From the NCBI GenBank assembly GCA_964545715.1, contig CAZJHX010000071.1:1-52755 (forward strand): a DNA stretch of 52,755 bases, given 5' to 3'. A model generated the notes under the pieces. It was not told where the DNA came from. It ran no database searches and saw nothing but the letters and a program-made list of their open reading frames with translations. Both the position numbers and the translations under genes were made by a program. This stretch comes from CAZJHX01 sp964545715. Lineage in GTDB: Bacteria; Myxococcota_A; UBA9042; GCA-2863065. Shown piece after piece: positions 24,180-33,142 of this stretch (its first letter is position 1; the number at the start of each line of letters is the position of its first letter).

Positions 24180-25498
24180 GCGCGCTGGCCGCTTGGACCA
24201 TTCTGGTGGTCGTTGCGCCGCCCAGGACACCCGCGCCCGTCAAGCTGCGCGACCGCGGAGCACTGGCCATTCAAAGCCAGTGGAAGGCTATCAAAGACGT
24301 GGCGGGCCTTGTCGAGCAGACCAGGCGCATCGGGAAGGCGCGGCTGACAAAGCTGGTGTGCCGCGACGTGGTCTCGATCAAGGACATCATCGCGGCGGGA
24401 TCGCCCATGCGGCTGCGCGACACCGTGCGCGACAGGACCCACGCGCGACCGGAGATGGCGGCGCTGCTTGCCGAGACGCTGCGCCTGCTTCGCAAGCAGC
24501 TGCCGGACGTGGTGCTGACCATCGGCGACATCGCCCAGCAGGGGTGCGGCCAGATTCGGTGGGGCGTGCTGGTCCACTATCGCAAGGCCAAAGCGGTGGC
24601 CGACTTGAAGGCCGCGGCGACGATTCGCTTCGGGCAGCGGGGTGTGCTGCAGCCGCGGCCGCCGGACGACTTCATGGACGAGTACCCGCGCTTTCAGGAC
24701 GACGGCGGTCCCGTGTGGATCGAGCGCCTGATCACCGGGCGCGCGAAGTCCGGCGAGCTCCGCGTGGAGACCCGCCGGTTCAGCCCGGGGCTGGTTCTCA
24801 AGTCGGACTCGGTGCAGCGCCTGCTGCAGCGTACGCGCAAGCGCCTGGCAACGCGCAAGAAGGTGGCGTGGGACCGCGTGCAGCACACGATGCCCGACGG
24901 ATCCAGGGTCAAGCTGCGCCGCGGGACCTGGCACGACGACTCTAAGCGCCGGTGGATGGAGGCCGTCTTTCGCCCGGGTAAGCGGCGGGCGGTCAATGCG
25001 CGCAACCTGCTGCGGGTGCGGGAGGCCAGACTGGACCCGCGCAAGCCGACCAGCCTGAAGCTGGAGGAGCGCTACCTCTTCGACAGCGACGGCGAGGCCG
25101 GCTTTACCGTGCGCCGGCGGCTGCTGCACTACGAGGCGCACCACTCCAGCCATCTGGGGGGCTTCGACGCGGACCTGAGCTACGTGACGTTTGGCAACCT
25201 GCATCACTTCAACCCGGTGGATGCGGCGCTGAACCCGTTGGGCACCTGGCGCCAGATGCAGGCGCTGCACAAGGCGGCAAAGAACCTGGGGATCCCGCTT
25301 CAGGCGTTGTTTGTGGACCGCTCTATTCTGGACATGTTGAAGACCGTGCCCGAGGCCAAGAGGCGCGATCCGGTATGGCGGAAGCTGCGGCGGTCGCCCG
25401 GGCACGACAGTCATGTGCACATTCGCATCGGGCCCAGCTCGCGTTGGGCCGGCAAGTCCGCGGCTGCGGTGCTGAAGGCGCTTCCCGCTATTCGGTGA
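24176..25498 (+). CDS. Exported MepA-like (M74) murein endopeptidase
   Basis: 440 residues. A hydrophobic N-terminus (SALAAWTILVVVAPP) is the signal peptide. The C-terminal half carries the penicillin-insensitive murein endopeptidase pattern: EAHHSSHLGGFDADLSYV, with the His and Asp zinc ligands, and SPGHDSHVHIRIG, with the closing His-x-His. GDIAQQGCGQI in the first half is like the GDxSxxGGG stretch of MepA. The family cleaves D-Ala to meso-DAP cross-links in periplasmic peptidoglycan and is usually about 275 residues. The extra Arg/Lys-rich middle region (about 175-290) is not usual. The TTG start overlaps the Hsp33 stop, and the 3' end overlaps the convergent binding-protein gene by 11 bp. 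Confidence 0.8.
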   Translation: MSALAAWTILVVVAPPRTPAPVKLRDRGALAIQSQWKAIKDVAGLVEQTRRIGKARLTKLVCRDVVSIKDIIAAGSPMRLRDTVRDRTHARPEMAALLAETLRLLRKQLPDVVLTIGDIAQQGCGQIRWGVLVHYRKAKAVADLKAAATIRFGQRGVLQPRPPDDFMDEYPRFQDDGGPVWIERLITGRAKSGELRVETRRFSPGLVLKSDSVQRLLQRTRKRLATRKKVAWDRVQHTMPDGSRVKLRRGTWHDDSKRRWMEAVFRPGKRRAVNARNLLRVREARLDPRKPTSLKLEERYLFDSDGEAGFTVRRRLLHYEAHHSSHLGGFDADLSYVTFGNLHHFNPVDAALNPLGTWRQMQALHKAAKNLGIPLQALFVDRSILDMLKTVPEAKRRDPVWRKLRRSPGHDSHVHIRIGPSSRWAGKSAAAVLKALPAIR

Positions 25499-26789
25499 GC
25501 AGCTCGACCTGCGAGATCGAGCCGTCGGGCTGGAACTCGTACACCTCGTAGACGGCGGATGTGGGATCGCCGGCGGCGTCCCAATCAACCGGGCCTGAGG
25601 CGCCGGCGAAGTCGACCTCGCCCTCGGGGATCTGGCCGGGGATCTGGCCCGGCGTGACGGCTTCGCCCGGGGCCGCGGAGATGACGCGCAGCTGGTCCAA
25701 GATGGCCTCGCGCGCCAGGGAGTCGGCCTTGGCGGCAGCCAGCGCGATAAGGTACACCGCGTCGTACGCGGGCCCGGTAAAGGCGCCCGGGGGCTGGCCG
25801 TGGGTCTGTTGAAACGCCTGGAAGAACGCGTCGTAGACGGCACCCGACGGCGGGGCGGGCGCGGTGCCTTTGATGCCCGCCAGGGTGTCGGCGCCGGCCT
25901 CTTTCGATAGCTCGGTGGTGCGCAGGCCGTCGGCCAGTAGGAAGTCGGCGGAGATCTTATCGGCGAAGAGCAGATGGTCCTGCAGGATGCGCGCTCCCTG
26001 GCTCTCGTACGTGATCAGCACGATCACGTCGGCCGGCGGGTCCATGTCGGCGATGGCCTCCAGGTCGCGGCTGTAGTCGGGGGCGGCGTCGCTCTCTTCG
26101 TGCGGCAGCAGCGGCTTGATGACCTTGCCGTCGGCGGCGCCGACGGTCTCGAAGTTCTCCGTGAACACCTTCTGCAGGTTGTCGCCGTAGGCGTTGTCCA
26201 CATACATGATGGCGGCTCGGCGGTACCCCTGCTCATAGGCGTAGCGGGCAAGGACCACGCCCTGAACGGAGTCGCTGGGCACTGTGCGAAAGAAGATGTT
26301 GGCGGTGTCGTCGGTGGTCAGTGACGGCGAGGTGGAGGCGGGCGAGATGGTCGCCAGGTTGTTTTTTGCGCCGATGGTGATCACCTGGGTGGTGACGCCG
26401 GAGCTGAGGGCGCCGATCAGGGCGCGGATGTCGTTATCGTTGGCCAGGACGACGGCCGCTTCGAGCCCGCCTTCGGGGGTGCTGCGGCTGTCGGCAAACG
26501 CCAGCTCGACGTTCTTACCGCCGACGCCACCGGCCGCGTTGATCTCGGTCACGGCCAACTGAATCGCGTTTTTGACGGGCGGACCAAACGCGGCCAGGGC
26601 GCCCGACTCGGGCACGATGACGCCGATGCGGAAGGCGCCGGTGGGCTGTGTCACCGTGTCGGTCTTATCGCCGTTTGTCGGCGTCTTTGGCGGGCGTGTA
26701 TCACCGCCGCACGCCGTCGCTACAAAGAGCGCCAACGCTGCCCAGAGGGCTGGTTTGTACCGGTCTGTTTTGATCACGGGACGCATCAT
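25488..26789 (-). CDS. Branched-chain amino acid-type ABC substrate-binding lipoprotein
   Basis: 433 residues from ATG 26789. The signal ends FVATAC (lipobox). The mature part is a type I periplasmic-binding protein of the LivJ/Peripla_BP_6 group: FRIGVIVPESGALAAFGPPV, AVTEINAAGGVGG, the ALSSGVTTQVI block and VDNAYGDNLQKVF. Ligands of the group are amino acids, amides, urea or aromatic compounds. No permease or ATPase gene is in the window, so it is an orphan component or a receptor-like protein. It diverges from the TonB-dependent receptor gene over 17 bp, which suggests shared control. ATG 26786 is adjacent; GTG 26804 is less likely because it adds residues before the signal. Confidence 0.85.
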   Translation of the reverse strand: MMRPVIKTDRYKPALWAALALFVATACGGDTRPPKTPTNGDKTDTVTQPTGAFRIGVIVPESGALAAFGPPVKNAIQLAVTEINAAGGVGGKNVELAFADSRSTPEGGLEAAVVLANDNDIRALIGALSSGVTTQVITIGAKNNLATISPASTSPSLTTDDTANIFFRTVPSDSVQGVVLARYAYEQGYRRAAIMYVDNAYGDNLQKVFTENFETVGAADGKVIKPLLPHEESDAAPDYSRDLEAIADMDPPADVIVLITYESQGARILQDHLLFADKISADFLLADGLRTTELSKEAGADTLAGIKGTAPAPPSGAVYDAFFQAFQQTHGQPPGAFTGPAYDAVYLIALAAAKADSLAREAILDQLRVISAAPGEAVTPGQIPGQIPEGEVDFAGASGPVDWDAAGDPTSAVYEVYEFQPDGSISQVELLTE

Positions 26790-26806
26790 ACTACCATCCA
26801 GCACCG

Positions 26807-28918
26807 ATGGTTAAAGACGGGGCCTATGGCCTGCTGTTGGCGCTGAGCGTGCTCACATTTGTGGTGCACGACGCCCAGGCACAGGCAAAGCACGACGACT
26901 TCGAGGGCGAAGAGGCATTCTTTGCGCTGGAAGAGGAGATCATTACGGCGACGCGGGCCCCGCAGCCGCTGCTGGAGGCGCCGGCCGTCATCTCGGTGAT
27001 CAGCCGGGCCGAGATCGAGCGACACGGGTGGCGCTCGGTGGGGGAGGCGCTGACGTCGGTGCCCGGGCTGTACGGCTATCACGACGGCGTGACGTGGGCC
27101 TACGGCGTGCGCGGAGTCGCCGGTGGTCTGCGCGCCAACAGCAGAGTCTTGAAGGTGCTGCTGAACGGGCGGCCGGTGGCGTATCGATACGACACGACGA
27201 ACTGGCTGGGGCGGGAGCTGATCCCGATGACGGCGGTGGAGCGCATCGAGGTGATTCGTGGGCCTGCCAGCGCCCTGTACGGCGCGGACGCGTTTCTGGG
27301 CGTCATCAACGTGATCACGGTCGACCCGTCCAGGGCGCAGTATGCGGTTGTGGAGGGTGAGGGCGCCATCGGGTCGGACGGGCGCTATACGGGTGGCGGT
27401 CAGGTGTCGGCGGGCGTGCGGGCGGGCGTATTCGATGCGCTGGCGTCGGCGGCGTGGTCTCAGACGGATCGATCCGGGCGTGTGGTGCCGACGTCGTCAC
27501 CGCGCGCGGATCCCGTGAACGCCGCGCCCGCGAGCGAGGAGGATCTGGCCCGGCCGCTGTCCGCGCTGCGGCGGCTGGGCGTGCAGCTGGGGGACGACCA
27601 TCGGCTGGAGCTGGACGGTCACCTGCAGCTGTTGGACGCGCACCAGGAGTTTGCGGACTACGGTGTGCTGACCCACGCAAACCGCGTGTCGGTTATGAAT
27701 GGGTTTGTGCGCTTGGGGTATGGCGGCGCGTTTGCCGTGGACCATCGGATCGCCGCCAACGTGGCCTGGGCGTCGGGTGCGCCGACAGATGCCGAGCGGA
27801 TCGACACCGGCAGCACGCTCAACGCGTTTGTGCGCGACGAGGGCTATCACGCGCTGGACGCGGATCTGCAGTACCAGTGGGCGGCCGCCAAGTGGCTGAC
27901 GATGACGCTGGGTGTGGACACGAGCATGGTGGTGTACGACCTGACCACCGTGGACAAGATGCTCAAGACCGACCTCGTCGGGCCGGTGGGCAGCACGGTG
28001 CCGCTGTCGGTGCGGGAGGCGGGGGAAGACGAGAAGACGTTTGTGAATCTGGGCGTGTACGTGCAGGCGGTGGTCAAGCCGCTGCCCTGGCTGCTGCTGA
28101 CGGCCGGCGGGCGCTATGACGAGCACACGCTGTACGACTCGCAGTTCAACGGGCGGGCAGGCCTGGTGCTCAAGCCGCTGAAGGAGCTGACGCTGAAAGT
28201 GCTGGCGGGCAGCTCGTTCAAGGCGCCGTCCCCGCTGCATCTGTACGCGCCGACCCCAAAGATCGACTCGGGTGACATCGTCGGCAACCCGGCGCTGGGG
28301 ACCGAAGACGCGCACGCCTACGAGGTGGCGCTGATCGCGCAGCCGCTGGAGGGGCTGAGCCTCTCGGTGGCGGGCTATCTGAGCAAGGTGCGGGACAAGG
28401 TCGAGTTTGTGCAGTTGGGCTCGGATCGGGCGGCGCAGAACGTCACCGACGTGGACAGCCTGGGGCTGGAGGCCGATATCCGGTATCACTGGCGCGGGCT
28501 GACGGCGTATGCGTTTGTGGCGTACGACAGCTCGGAGCGGACGCCGGCACAGTCGGAGAGCCCGCTGTTTGGGACCGAGGTCTTTGAGTATCCGCAGCTG
28601 ATGGGCGGTGGCGGTCTGGCCTATCGGATCGACCCGGCGTACCTGCGGCTGTCGCTGTCTGTCACCTGGGCGTCAGAGCGGCGGGCCAGCCAGTCGAATA
28701 TCGTGGAGGCGGCCGAGTCGTACGCGCTGCCGGGCTACGCGCTGCTCGATGTGGCGGTGACCTCCGCCGGACTGAAGCTGTGGGGGCAGCGCGAGACCCG
28801 CATCGGGCTGCGCATCTCCGACGTGGGCAACGAGGCGCCCACTCAACCGGGGTACGGCGGCGTTGACTTCCCGCAGCGGGGCCGCTGGTTCCAGTTCACT
28901 GTGTCCCAACAGTTCTGA
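26807..28918 (+). CDS. TonB-dependent outer-membrane receptor
   Basis: 703 residues with a signal peptide ending AQA. A TonB-box-like EEEIITATR is at 42-50. The plug domain shows VISRAEIERHGWRSVGEAL, PGLYGYHDGVTWAYGVRGV, VEVIRGPASALYGADAFLGV and a terminal VINVITVDP. The remainder is a 22-stranded-type barrel with alternating aromatic residues and a final Phe (SQQF), the outer-membrane sorting end. Size fits a small siderophore, cobalamin or metal-type receptor. Substrate is unknown. No TonB/ExbBD or ABC permease is next to it. The stop codon lies inside the left arm of the inverted-repeat element that follows. Confidence 0.93.
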   Translation: MVKDGAYGLLLALSVLTFVVHDAQAQAKHDDFEGEEAFFALEEEIITATRAPQPLLEAPAVISVISRAEIERHGWRSVGEALTSVPGLYGYHDGVTWAYGVRGVAGGLRANSRVLKVLLNGRPVAYRYDTTNWLGRELIPMTAVERIEVIRGPASALYGADAFLGVINVITVDPSRAQYAVVEGEGAIGSDGRYTGGGQVSAGVRAGVFDALASAAWSQTDRSGRVVPTSSPRADPVNAAPASEEDLARPLSALRRLGVQLGDDHRLELDGHLQLLDAHQEFADYGVLTHANRVSVMNGFVRLGYGGAFAVDHRIAANVAWASGAPTDAERIDTGSTLNAFVRDEGYHALDADLQYQWAAAKWLTMTLGVDTSMVVYDLTTVDKMLKTDLVGPVGSTVPLSVREAGEDEKTFVNLGVYVQAVVKPLPWLLLTAGGRYDEHTLYDSQFNGRAGLVLKPLKELTLKVLAGSSFKAPSPLHLYAPTPKIDSGDIVGNPALGTEDAHAYEVALIAQPLEGLSLSVAGYLSKVRDKVEFVQLGSDRAAQNVTDVDSLGLEADIRYHWRGLTAYAFVAYDSSERTPAQSESPLFGTEVFEYPQLMGGGGLAYRIDPAYLRLSLSVTWASERRASQSNIVEAAESYALPGYALLDVAVTSAGLKLWGQRETRIGLRISDVGNEAPTQPGYGGVDFPQRGRWFQFTVSQQF

Positions 28919-29097
28919 GCCTCAATCTAGCACTGTGGCACGCGACCGGCCGCTGATCGCGGCGCTGCGAGGGCGCCTTCACCTTCGCCCGGGGCACCAC
29001 CCCGAACTTCAGGTGAAGGTGCGCGCTAACGCGCCGCCCTCGCAGCACCACGCTCAGCAGCCGGTCATCGCGCCACAGCGCCAGATTGAGGCTAGAA
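28913..29097 (-). repeat. 185-nt inverted-repeat element, candidate structured RNA
   Basis: The arms 28913-28975 and 29035-29097 pair over 62 positions, with single-base bulges at 28917 and 29068. Inside lie a 9-bp helix (28976-28984 with 29011-29019) capped by a 5-bp hairpin (28990-28994 with 29000-29004, loop CACCA), and a separate 5-bp hairpin (29021-29025 with 29030-29034, loop CTAA). Together they make a three-way junction. In the long stem only 8 positions of the paired core are not Watson-Crick. Seven of them (28929, 28932, 28940, 28943, 28951, 28960, 28963) are G-U if the minus strand is transcribed and A-C if the plus strand is. There is no T-run on either side, so a simple terminator is unlikely. 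A 72-codon minus-strand frame (29114 to 28896) spans it but looks like a by-product. It could be a small RNA, a cis-acting leader, or a miniature mobile element. Confidence 0.85.
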
Positions 29098-29129
29098 GGG
29101 CTACTGGCGTCCATGGTATCTCTTTCGCC

Positions 29130-31781
29130 GTGAGCGATTTGCATCCTTATCGTTGCCTGGTGGGCATTGTGGTCGTCTGCACGTTGGTCGTGCAGTGCAA
29201 GAAGGCGTCGGAGCCGCCCATCTTTCCGGACATCACGTTTTCGGACGCGTTTGAGCCCGTAGGCGCCGGGATCGGCGACGGCTGTACGACGACGTCGGAG
29301 TGTCGGGTCGGGTTGCAGTGCGAGCAGGGCGCGTGCGAGGCCGCGGGTACGTCGGTGGTCGGGCAGCAGTGCACCGTGACGGCCGAGTGTGTGGACGACG
29401 CCTATTGCGGGCCCATTTTGCGCTGCAACGCCGGGCCGGCCAAGCAGTGTGAGGGACCCGAGGACTGCATCAGCGAGGAGTTTCCCAACGCAGACTGCAT
29501 CCTCACGCCCGTCATCCAGTGTCAGCCGGGCGGCGCCGGAGAGGCCGGCGAGCCGTGCTGGCTGGACAAAGACTGCAAGGGCGGCCTGTTCTGCGACCGC
29601 GTGGGCCTGGTCGGCGCGTGCGCCGAGGGCGGCGAGACGGACTGGGGCGAGAGCTGCACCAAGAACAGCGACTGCTACGCCGGGCTCGTGTGCGCGGGGG
29701 AGGGCGAGGACACGTCCTGCCGCACGCTGACCGAGGGCCTGGCGCTGGCGGCGTCCTGGGACGGCGTGGAGTGTGACGCCATCTCGGACGAGAACCCACG
29801 TGTCCACTTCGAGGTGCCCGGGTCGAAGCCGCTGAGCGAGTTCTATCGGCTGCCGTTCCCCAACGACATCCGGCTGGGCTCCGACATGACCAAGGCGCAT
29901 CCGGCGCCGGGCAAGGGCGTGCTGGACTTCGACCCCGTCGCGCGCGTGCTGGAGGCGGCGGCTGACGGCATGGACGGGTTTGGGACGTCGCCCACCGTGT
30001 TCTTCCGGTTCAGCACGCGGCTGGATTTCGACTCGGTCGATTACACCAACGACGACACGCCCGCCAACCTGCAGCTGATGAACATCGACCAGGAGTCGGC
30101 GCAGTACAAGCAGGGCAAGGGCTACGTCTGGGCCGCCAGCGACGGCAAGCAGAAGTTTCTGTGCAACAACTGGCTGTTGTTGCGTAACGGCGGCAGCGAC
30201 CTGCTGCTCCCCAAGACGACGTATGCGGCGATCATCTTCAAGGGCATGAAGACCTGCCACGAGGACGACGAGGGCGGTGGCTGCAACGGCAGCAGCCCCG
30301 AGTTTGCGGCCGACGCCGACATGGTCGCGCTGCTGGCGGCCGAGGCGCCCGCGGACTCTCGATTGACCGCCGCGTGGGAGAAATACGCCAAGCTGAGGCA
30401 GTATCTGGTGGACGCGGAGCTGCCGGCCTCTTCGGTGGTTGCAGCGGCGGTCTTCACGACGACGGACACGACCCGGATCATCCGGCAGGCCAGGGCGGCC
30501 GCGCGTACGCTGCCGGTGCCGGCGGTGACGGAGGCCGTGCTGTGCGATGCAGGCGTGACCAGTCCGTGCGCGGACGACGAGGACGACCGGCGCGTGTGCC
30601 CTGCGGCGAGCCCTGCGTTTCACGAGATTCACGGCAAGCTGACGCTGCCCGTCTTCCAGGAGGGTACGGCGCCGTATCTGGAGCCGTCCGACGGCGGTGA
30701 CATCAAGCTGGCGGCGACCGGGATCCTCCAGGTGGACCACACCGAAGACGTGTGCTTCTCGTTGACCGTGCCGAAAGAGGGCGTGGTGCCGGAGGGCGGC
30801 TGGCCGGTGGTCATCGTGTCGCACGGCACGGGCGGGATGTTCAGAAGCCCGGTGCTGAGCGGGACGGCGCTGACCTTGACCAAGGCGCAGGCCAATCTCT
30901 CGGGTGGCGGGATGGCCGTGCTGACTATCGACGCGGCCATGCACGGGCCCCGACGCAACTCCGAGCTGCCGCCGGATGTGCTGTTCTTCAACATTGCCAA
31001 CCCCAAGGCGGCGCGCGGCAACGTCTATCAGGGCGCCATCGACAACTTCTCGCTGGTGCACTGGATCGAGGGCCAGACGGGCGACATCGCGGGTGTGGCG
31101 GGTACCAAGCTCGACCCGGCGCGCATCGGCTATCTGGGCCACTCTCAGGGCGCGACGGTGGGTCCGCTGTTCCTGGCCTATGAGCCCAGCGTGGGAGCGG
31201 CGGTCCTGAGCGGCGCGGGCGCCGGGCTGAACGAGAGCCTGATGAACAAGACGAGCCCGGTCGACATCCCGGCCGGGCTCGCTCTGGTGCTGCGCGAGCC
31301 GGGCGGCATCAACCATCCGGCGATCAGCTTGCTGCAGCAGTTCTTCGACCCGGTGGACAACGCCAACTACGGCCAGCTGCTGACCAAGACCCCACCCGAG
31401 GGGGTCAAACCCGCGCACAACCTCATGGTGATCTACGGGCGCGGCGACACATACACGCCGTCGCAAACCACTCGGCTGCTGGCGGACGTGCTGAACCTGA
31501 CGATCGCGGAGCCCGCCATCGATGTGGCCAAGGGCGAGCCTTTCTCAGGGTATCAGGCCCTGGGTGAGGCCGATCCGGAGACCGACAAGGTCGCGCCGGC
31601 GCCGTTCAAGGGCAACGTTGAGATCAATGGTGATGCGGTGACCGTGGGCCTGACCATGTACGAGCCCGAGGACTACGACGGCCACTTCGTGCTGACGCGT
31701 CACGACGACGCCAAGGCGCAGGTCAGCCACTTCTTTGCGTCGTTTTTCCGGACAGGCGAAGCCGAGATTCCAGAGCGTTAG
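29130..31781 (+). CDS. Large alpha/beta-hydrolase (lipase-like) lipoprotein with Cys-rich N-terminus
   Basis: 883 residues from GTG 29130. The signal ends LVVQC (Cys23). Residues 50-200 are a Cys-rich stretch with several CxxxxDCxxGLxC-type units, as in the other surface lipoproteins of this window. The rest forms a large hydrolase: IVSHGTGGMF supplies the oxyanion region, LGHSQGATVGP the nucleophile Ser672, and DYDGHFVL near the C-terminus the likely His. The PFPNDIRLG and DFDPV phrases occur in a group of large myxobacterial lipases or esterases. It is likely on the cell surface and hydrolyses an ester. GTG was taken because it opens the signal peptide; the frame stays open far upstream through the inverted-repeat element. 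It ends immediately against the stop of the convergent zinc-ribbon gene. Confidence 0.83.
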   Translation: MSDLHPYRCLVGIVVVCTLVVQCKKASEPPIFPDITFSDAFEPVGAGIGDGCTTTSECRVGLQCEQGACEAAGTSVVGQQCTVTAECVDDAYCGPILRCNAGPAKQCEGPEDCISEEFPNADCILTPVIQCQPGGAGEAGEPCWLDKDCKGGLFCDRVGLVGACAEGGETDWGESCTKNSDCYAGLVCAGEGEDTSCRTLTEGLALAASWDGVECDAISDENPRVHFEVPGSKPLSEFYRLPFPNDIRLGSDMTKAHPAPGKGVLDFDPVARVLEAAADGMDGFGTSPTVFFRFSTRLDFDSVDYTNDDTPANLQLMNIDQESAQYKQGKGYVWAASDGKQKFLCNNWLLLRNGGSDLLLPKTTYAAIIFKGMKTCHEDDEGGGCNGSSPEFAADADMVALLAAEAPADSRLTAAWEKYAKLRQYLVDAELPASSVVAAAVFTTTDTTRIIRQARAAARTLPVPAVTEAVLCDAGVTSPCADDEDDRRVCPAASPAFHEIHGKLTLPVFQEGTAPYLEPSDGGDIKLAATGILQVDHTEDVCFSLTVPKEGVVPEGGWPVVIVSHGTGGMFRSPVLSGTALTLTKAQANLSGGGMAVLTIDAAMHGPRRNSELPPDVLFFNIANPKAARGNVYQGAIDNFSLVHWIEGQTGDIAGVAGTKLDPARIGYLGHSQGATVGPLFLAYEPSVGAAVLSGAGAGLNESLMNKTSPVDIPAGLALVLREPGGINHPAISLLQQFFDPVDNANYGQLLTKTPPEGVKPAHNLMVIYGRGDTYTPSQTTRLLADVLNLTIAEPAIDVAKGEPFSGYQALGEADPETDKVAPAPFKGNVEINGDAVTVGLTMYEPEDYDGHFVLTRHDDAKAQVSHFFASFFRTGEAEIPER

Positions 31782-32207
31782 CTACTCGTCCTCTTCCCCG
31801 TCTTCTTCCAAAAACTGCTCCAGGGCCTGCGTGTCGATGATTCCGACTCCCGTGATGCGGCGCGGCGCGTTCTTCTTGTCCAGGTCAAACGCCGTGCGCG
31901 CTGCGGTCTCGTCGTCGACGGACGGGATGTCCAGGCCGGTGACCGGCGTGGGAAAGCGCGGCGCCTTCTGGTCGTCGGGCAGGGACGCCATGTAGTCCTG
32001 CAGATCGTCGGGCAGGTCCTCGATGTTGTAGGACCCGACCTCCGTCGGCTTTTTGAGGTCGTCCTTACCGGCCACGATCTTCAGCTCCGGGATGACGAAG
32101 ATGGTCTTGCAGACGCCGCACCGCACTTTTCGGCCGGCCTCCGCTTTCGCCGGGATGTTCAACTGCGCGCCGCAGTCGGTACAGAAGATGGTCCGCCGGT
32201 TGGCCAC
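31782..32207 (-). CDS. MJ0042-type zinc-ribbon protein
   Basis: 141 residues starting at GTG 32207. The N-terminus carries two CxxC pairs, FCTDCGAQL and VRCGVCKTIF, the MJ0042-type zinc finger common at the start of myxobacterial cytoplasmic proteins. The rest is acidic and largely disordered, ending EQFLEEDGEEDE. Proteins with this finger often carry longer signalling or membrane parts, which are absent here. Possible roles are nucleic-acid binding or a scaffold; I cannot say more. It diverges from the PDZ-thioredoxin gene over 17 bp. Confidence 0.8.
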   Translation of the reverse strand: MANRRTIFCTDCGAQLNIPAKAEAGRKVRCGVCKTIFVIPELKIVAGKDDLKKPTEVGSYNIEDLPDDLQDYMASLPDDQKAPRFPTPVTGLDIPSVDDETAARTAFDLDKKNAPRRITGVGIIDTQALEQFLEEDGEEDE

Positions 32208-32224
32208 GCCCCGACTATAGCCGT

Positions 32225-33142
32225 ATGCTTCCCGTCGTGAAACGGGTCCTCATCATCAGCATCATTCTTGTGTGCTCGAGCGCCGACGCGCAGCGCCCGC
32301 CGCCGGCTCAGAAAACGGCGCGGAAGGGCTGGTTGGGTATCCAATTGGCCGCCGCTACGCCCGAGGAGCAAAAAGCGCTGCGCGTGACGCGGCCCGTGCC
32401 TCGGGTTGTTCGCGTGTTCAAGCGCTCCCCCGCCGAGACCAGCGGCGTGAAGCCGGGTGACTTTGTTTTATCCCTCAACGGGCGCAACGTGGAGAGCGTC
32501 AAGGACCTGGTGTCGCGCGTCGGGGCCAAGCCGCCGGGGACGCTGATCACCGTGGTTTTGCGGCGTCAGGGCAAGCCGAAGCCGGTGGTGCTGAAGGTGG
32601 TGCTGGACTTGCGGCTGGATATGCGTGACCGCTTTCGCAAGGAGTGGCTGGGGCGAAAGATGCCCAAGGTCAGCGTCGCAGGGGTGCGATCGTCCGACGG
32701 CGCGATCACGCTGCACGGCGCTGGGACGGCCGGCAAGATCACGGTGGTGGACTATTGGGCGACGTGGTGCGGGCCCTGCAAGCGGGTCATGCCCGAGCTG
32801 GAGCAGCTGCAGCTGGATTACGCGCGCCACGGCGTGCAGGTCGTCGGCGTGTCGTCTGAGAAGCCGGAGGTCGTCGCGGAGTTTCTACAGAAGCGTCCGC
32901 TGATCTATCGCGTCGGTGTGGACGCGAAGCGGGAGTTCGCCAGCGAGATGGTGGTCAGCGTGCTGCCGACTGTTTGGATCATCGACAAGCAGGGCGTCAT
33001 CCAGCACGTGTTCTTTGGGGCGGGGCACCACGACAAGATCGTGCGGGCCGTGCGGGGCCTTGCCGGGCTTCCGGCCAAAGCCGCGCATCGGGACTACTCG
33101 CATCCGTCAGATCCCCATCCGGACGGCACGACGCGGCCGTGA
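32225..33142 (+). CDS. Exported PDZ-thioredoxin (TlpA-like) fusion protein
   Basis: 305 residues. Signal peptide 1-22 (ending ADA). A PDZ domain spans about 34-125, with GWLGIQL and the carboxylate-binding-loop-like VKPGDFVLSLNGR. A thioredoxin-fold domain spans about 142-285, with the redox motif ATWCGPCKR (Cys182, Cys185) and the cis-Pro stretch VSVLPTVWII. It should act as a periplasmic thiol reductase or isomerase whose PDZ domain recruits a partner by its C-terminus. The fusion is unusual but seen in delta-type bacteria. The stop overlaps the GTG start of the first HD gene (GTGA), making it the lead gene of a four-gene operon even though its partners look cytoplasmic. Confidence 0.88.
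   Translation: MLPVVKRVLIISIILVCSSADAQRPPPAQKTARKGWLGIQLAAATPEEQKALRVTRPVPRVVRVFKRSPAETSGVKPGDFVLSLNGRNVESVKDLVSRVGAKPPGTLITVVLRRQGKPKPVVLKVVLDLRLDMRDRFRKEWLGRKMPKVSVAGVRSSDGAITLHGAGTAGKITVVDYWATWCGPCKRVMPELEQLQLDYARHGVQVVGVSSEKPEVVAEFLQKRPLIYRVGVDAKREFASEMVVSVLPTVWIIDKQGVIQHVFFGAGHHDKIVRAVRGLAGLPAKAAHRDYSHPSDPHPDGTTRP

Noticed and set aside
28896..29114. 72-codon minus-strand frame inside the inverted-repeat element
   Set aside because: It begins plausibly but its content follows from the palindrome, it runs into the receptor gene and has no ribosome binding site. The RNA fold explains the sequence better.
28896..31466. 856-codon minus-strand open frame antisense to the lipase-like lipoprotein
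   Set aside because: Arg/Val/His-rich translation with no domain, signal or repeat structure; the plus strand has a lipobox, Cys pattern and GHSQGA motif. GC-rich codon bias leaves such antisense frames open.
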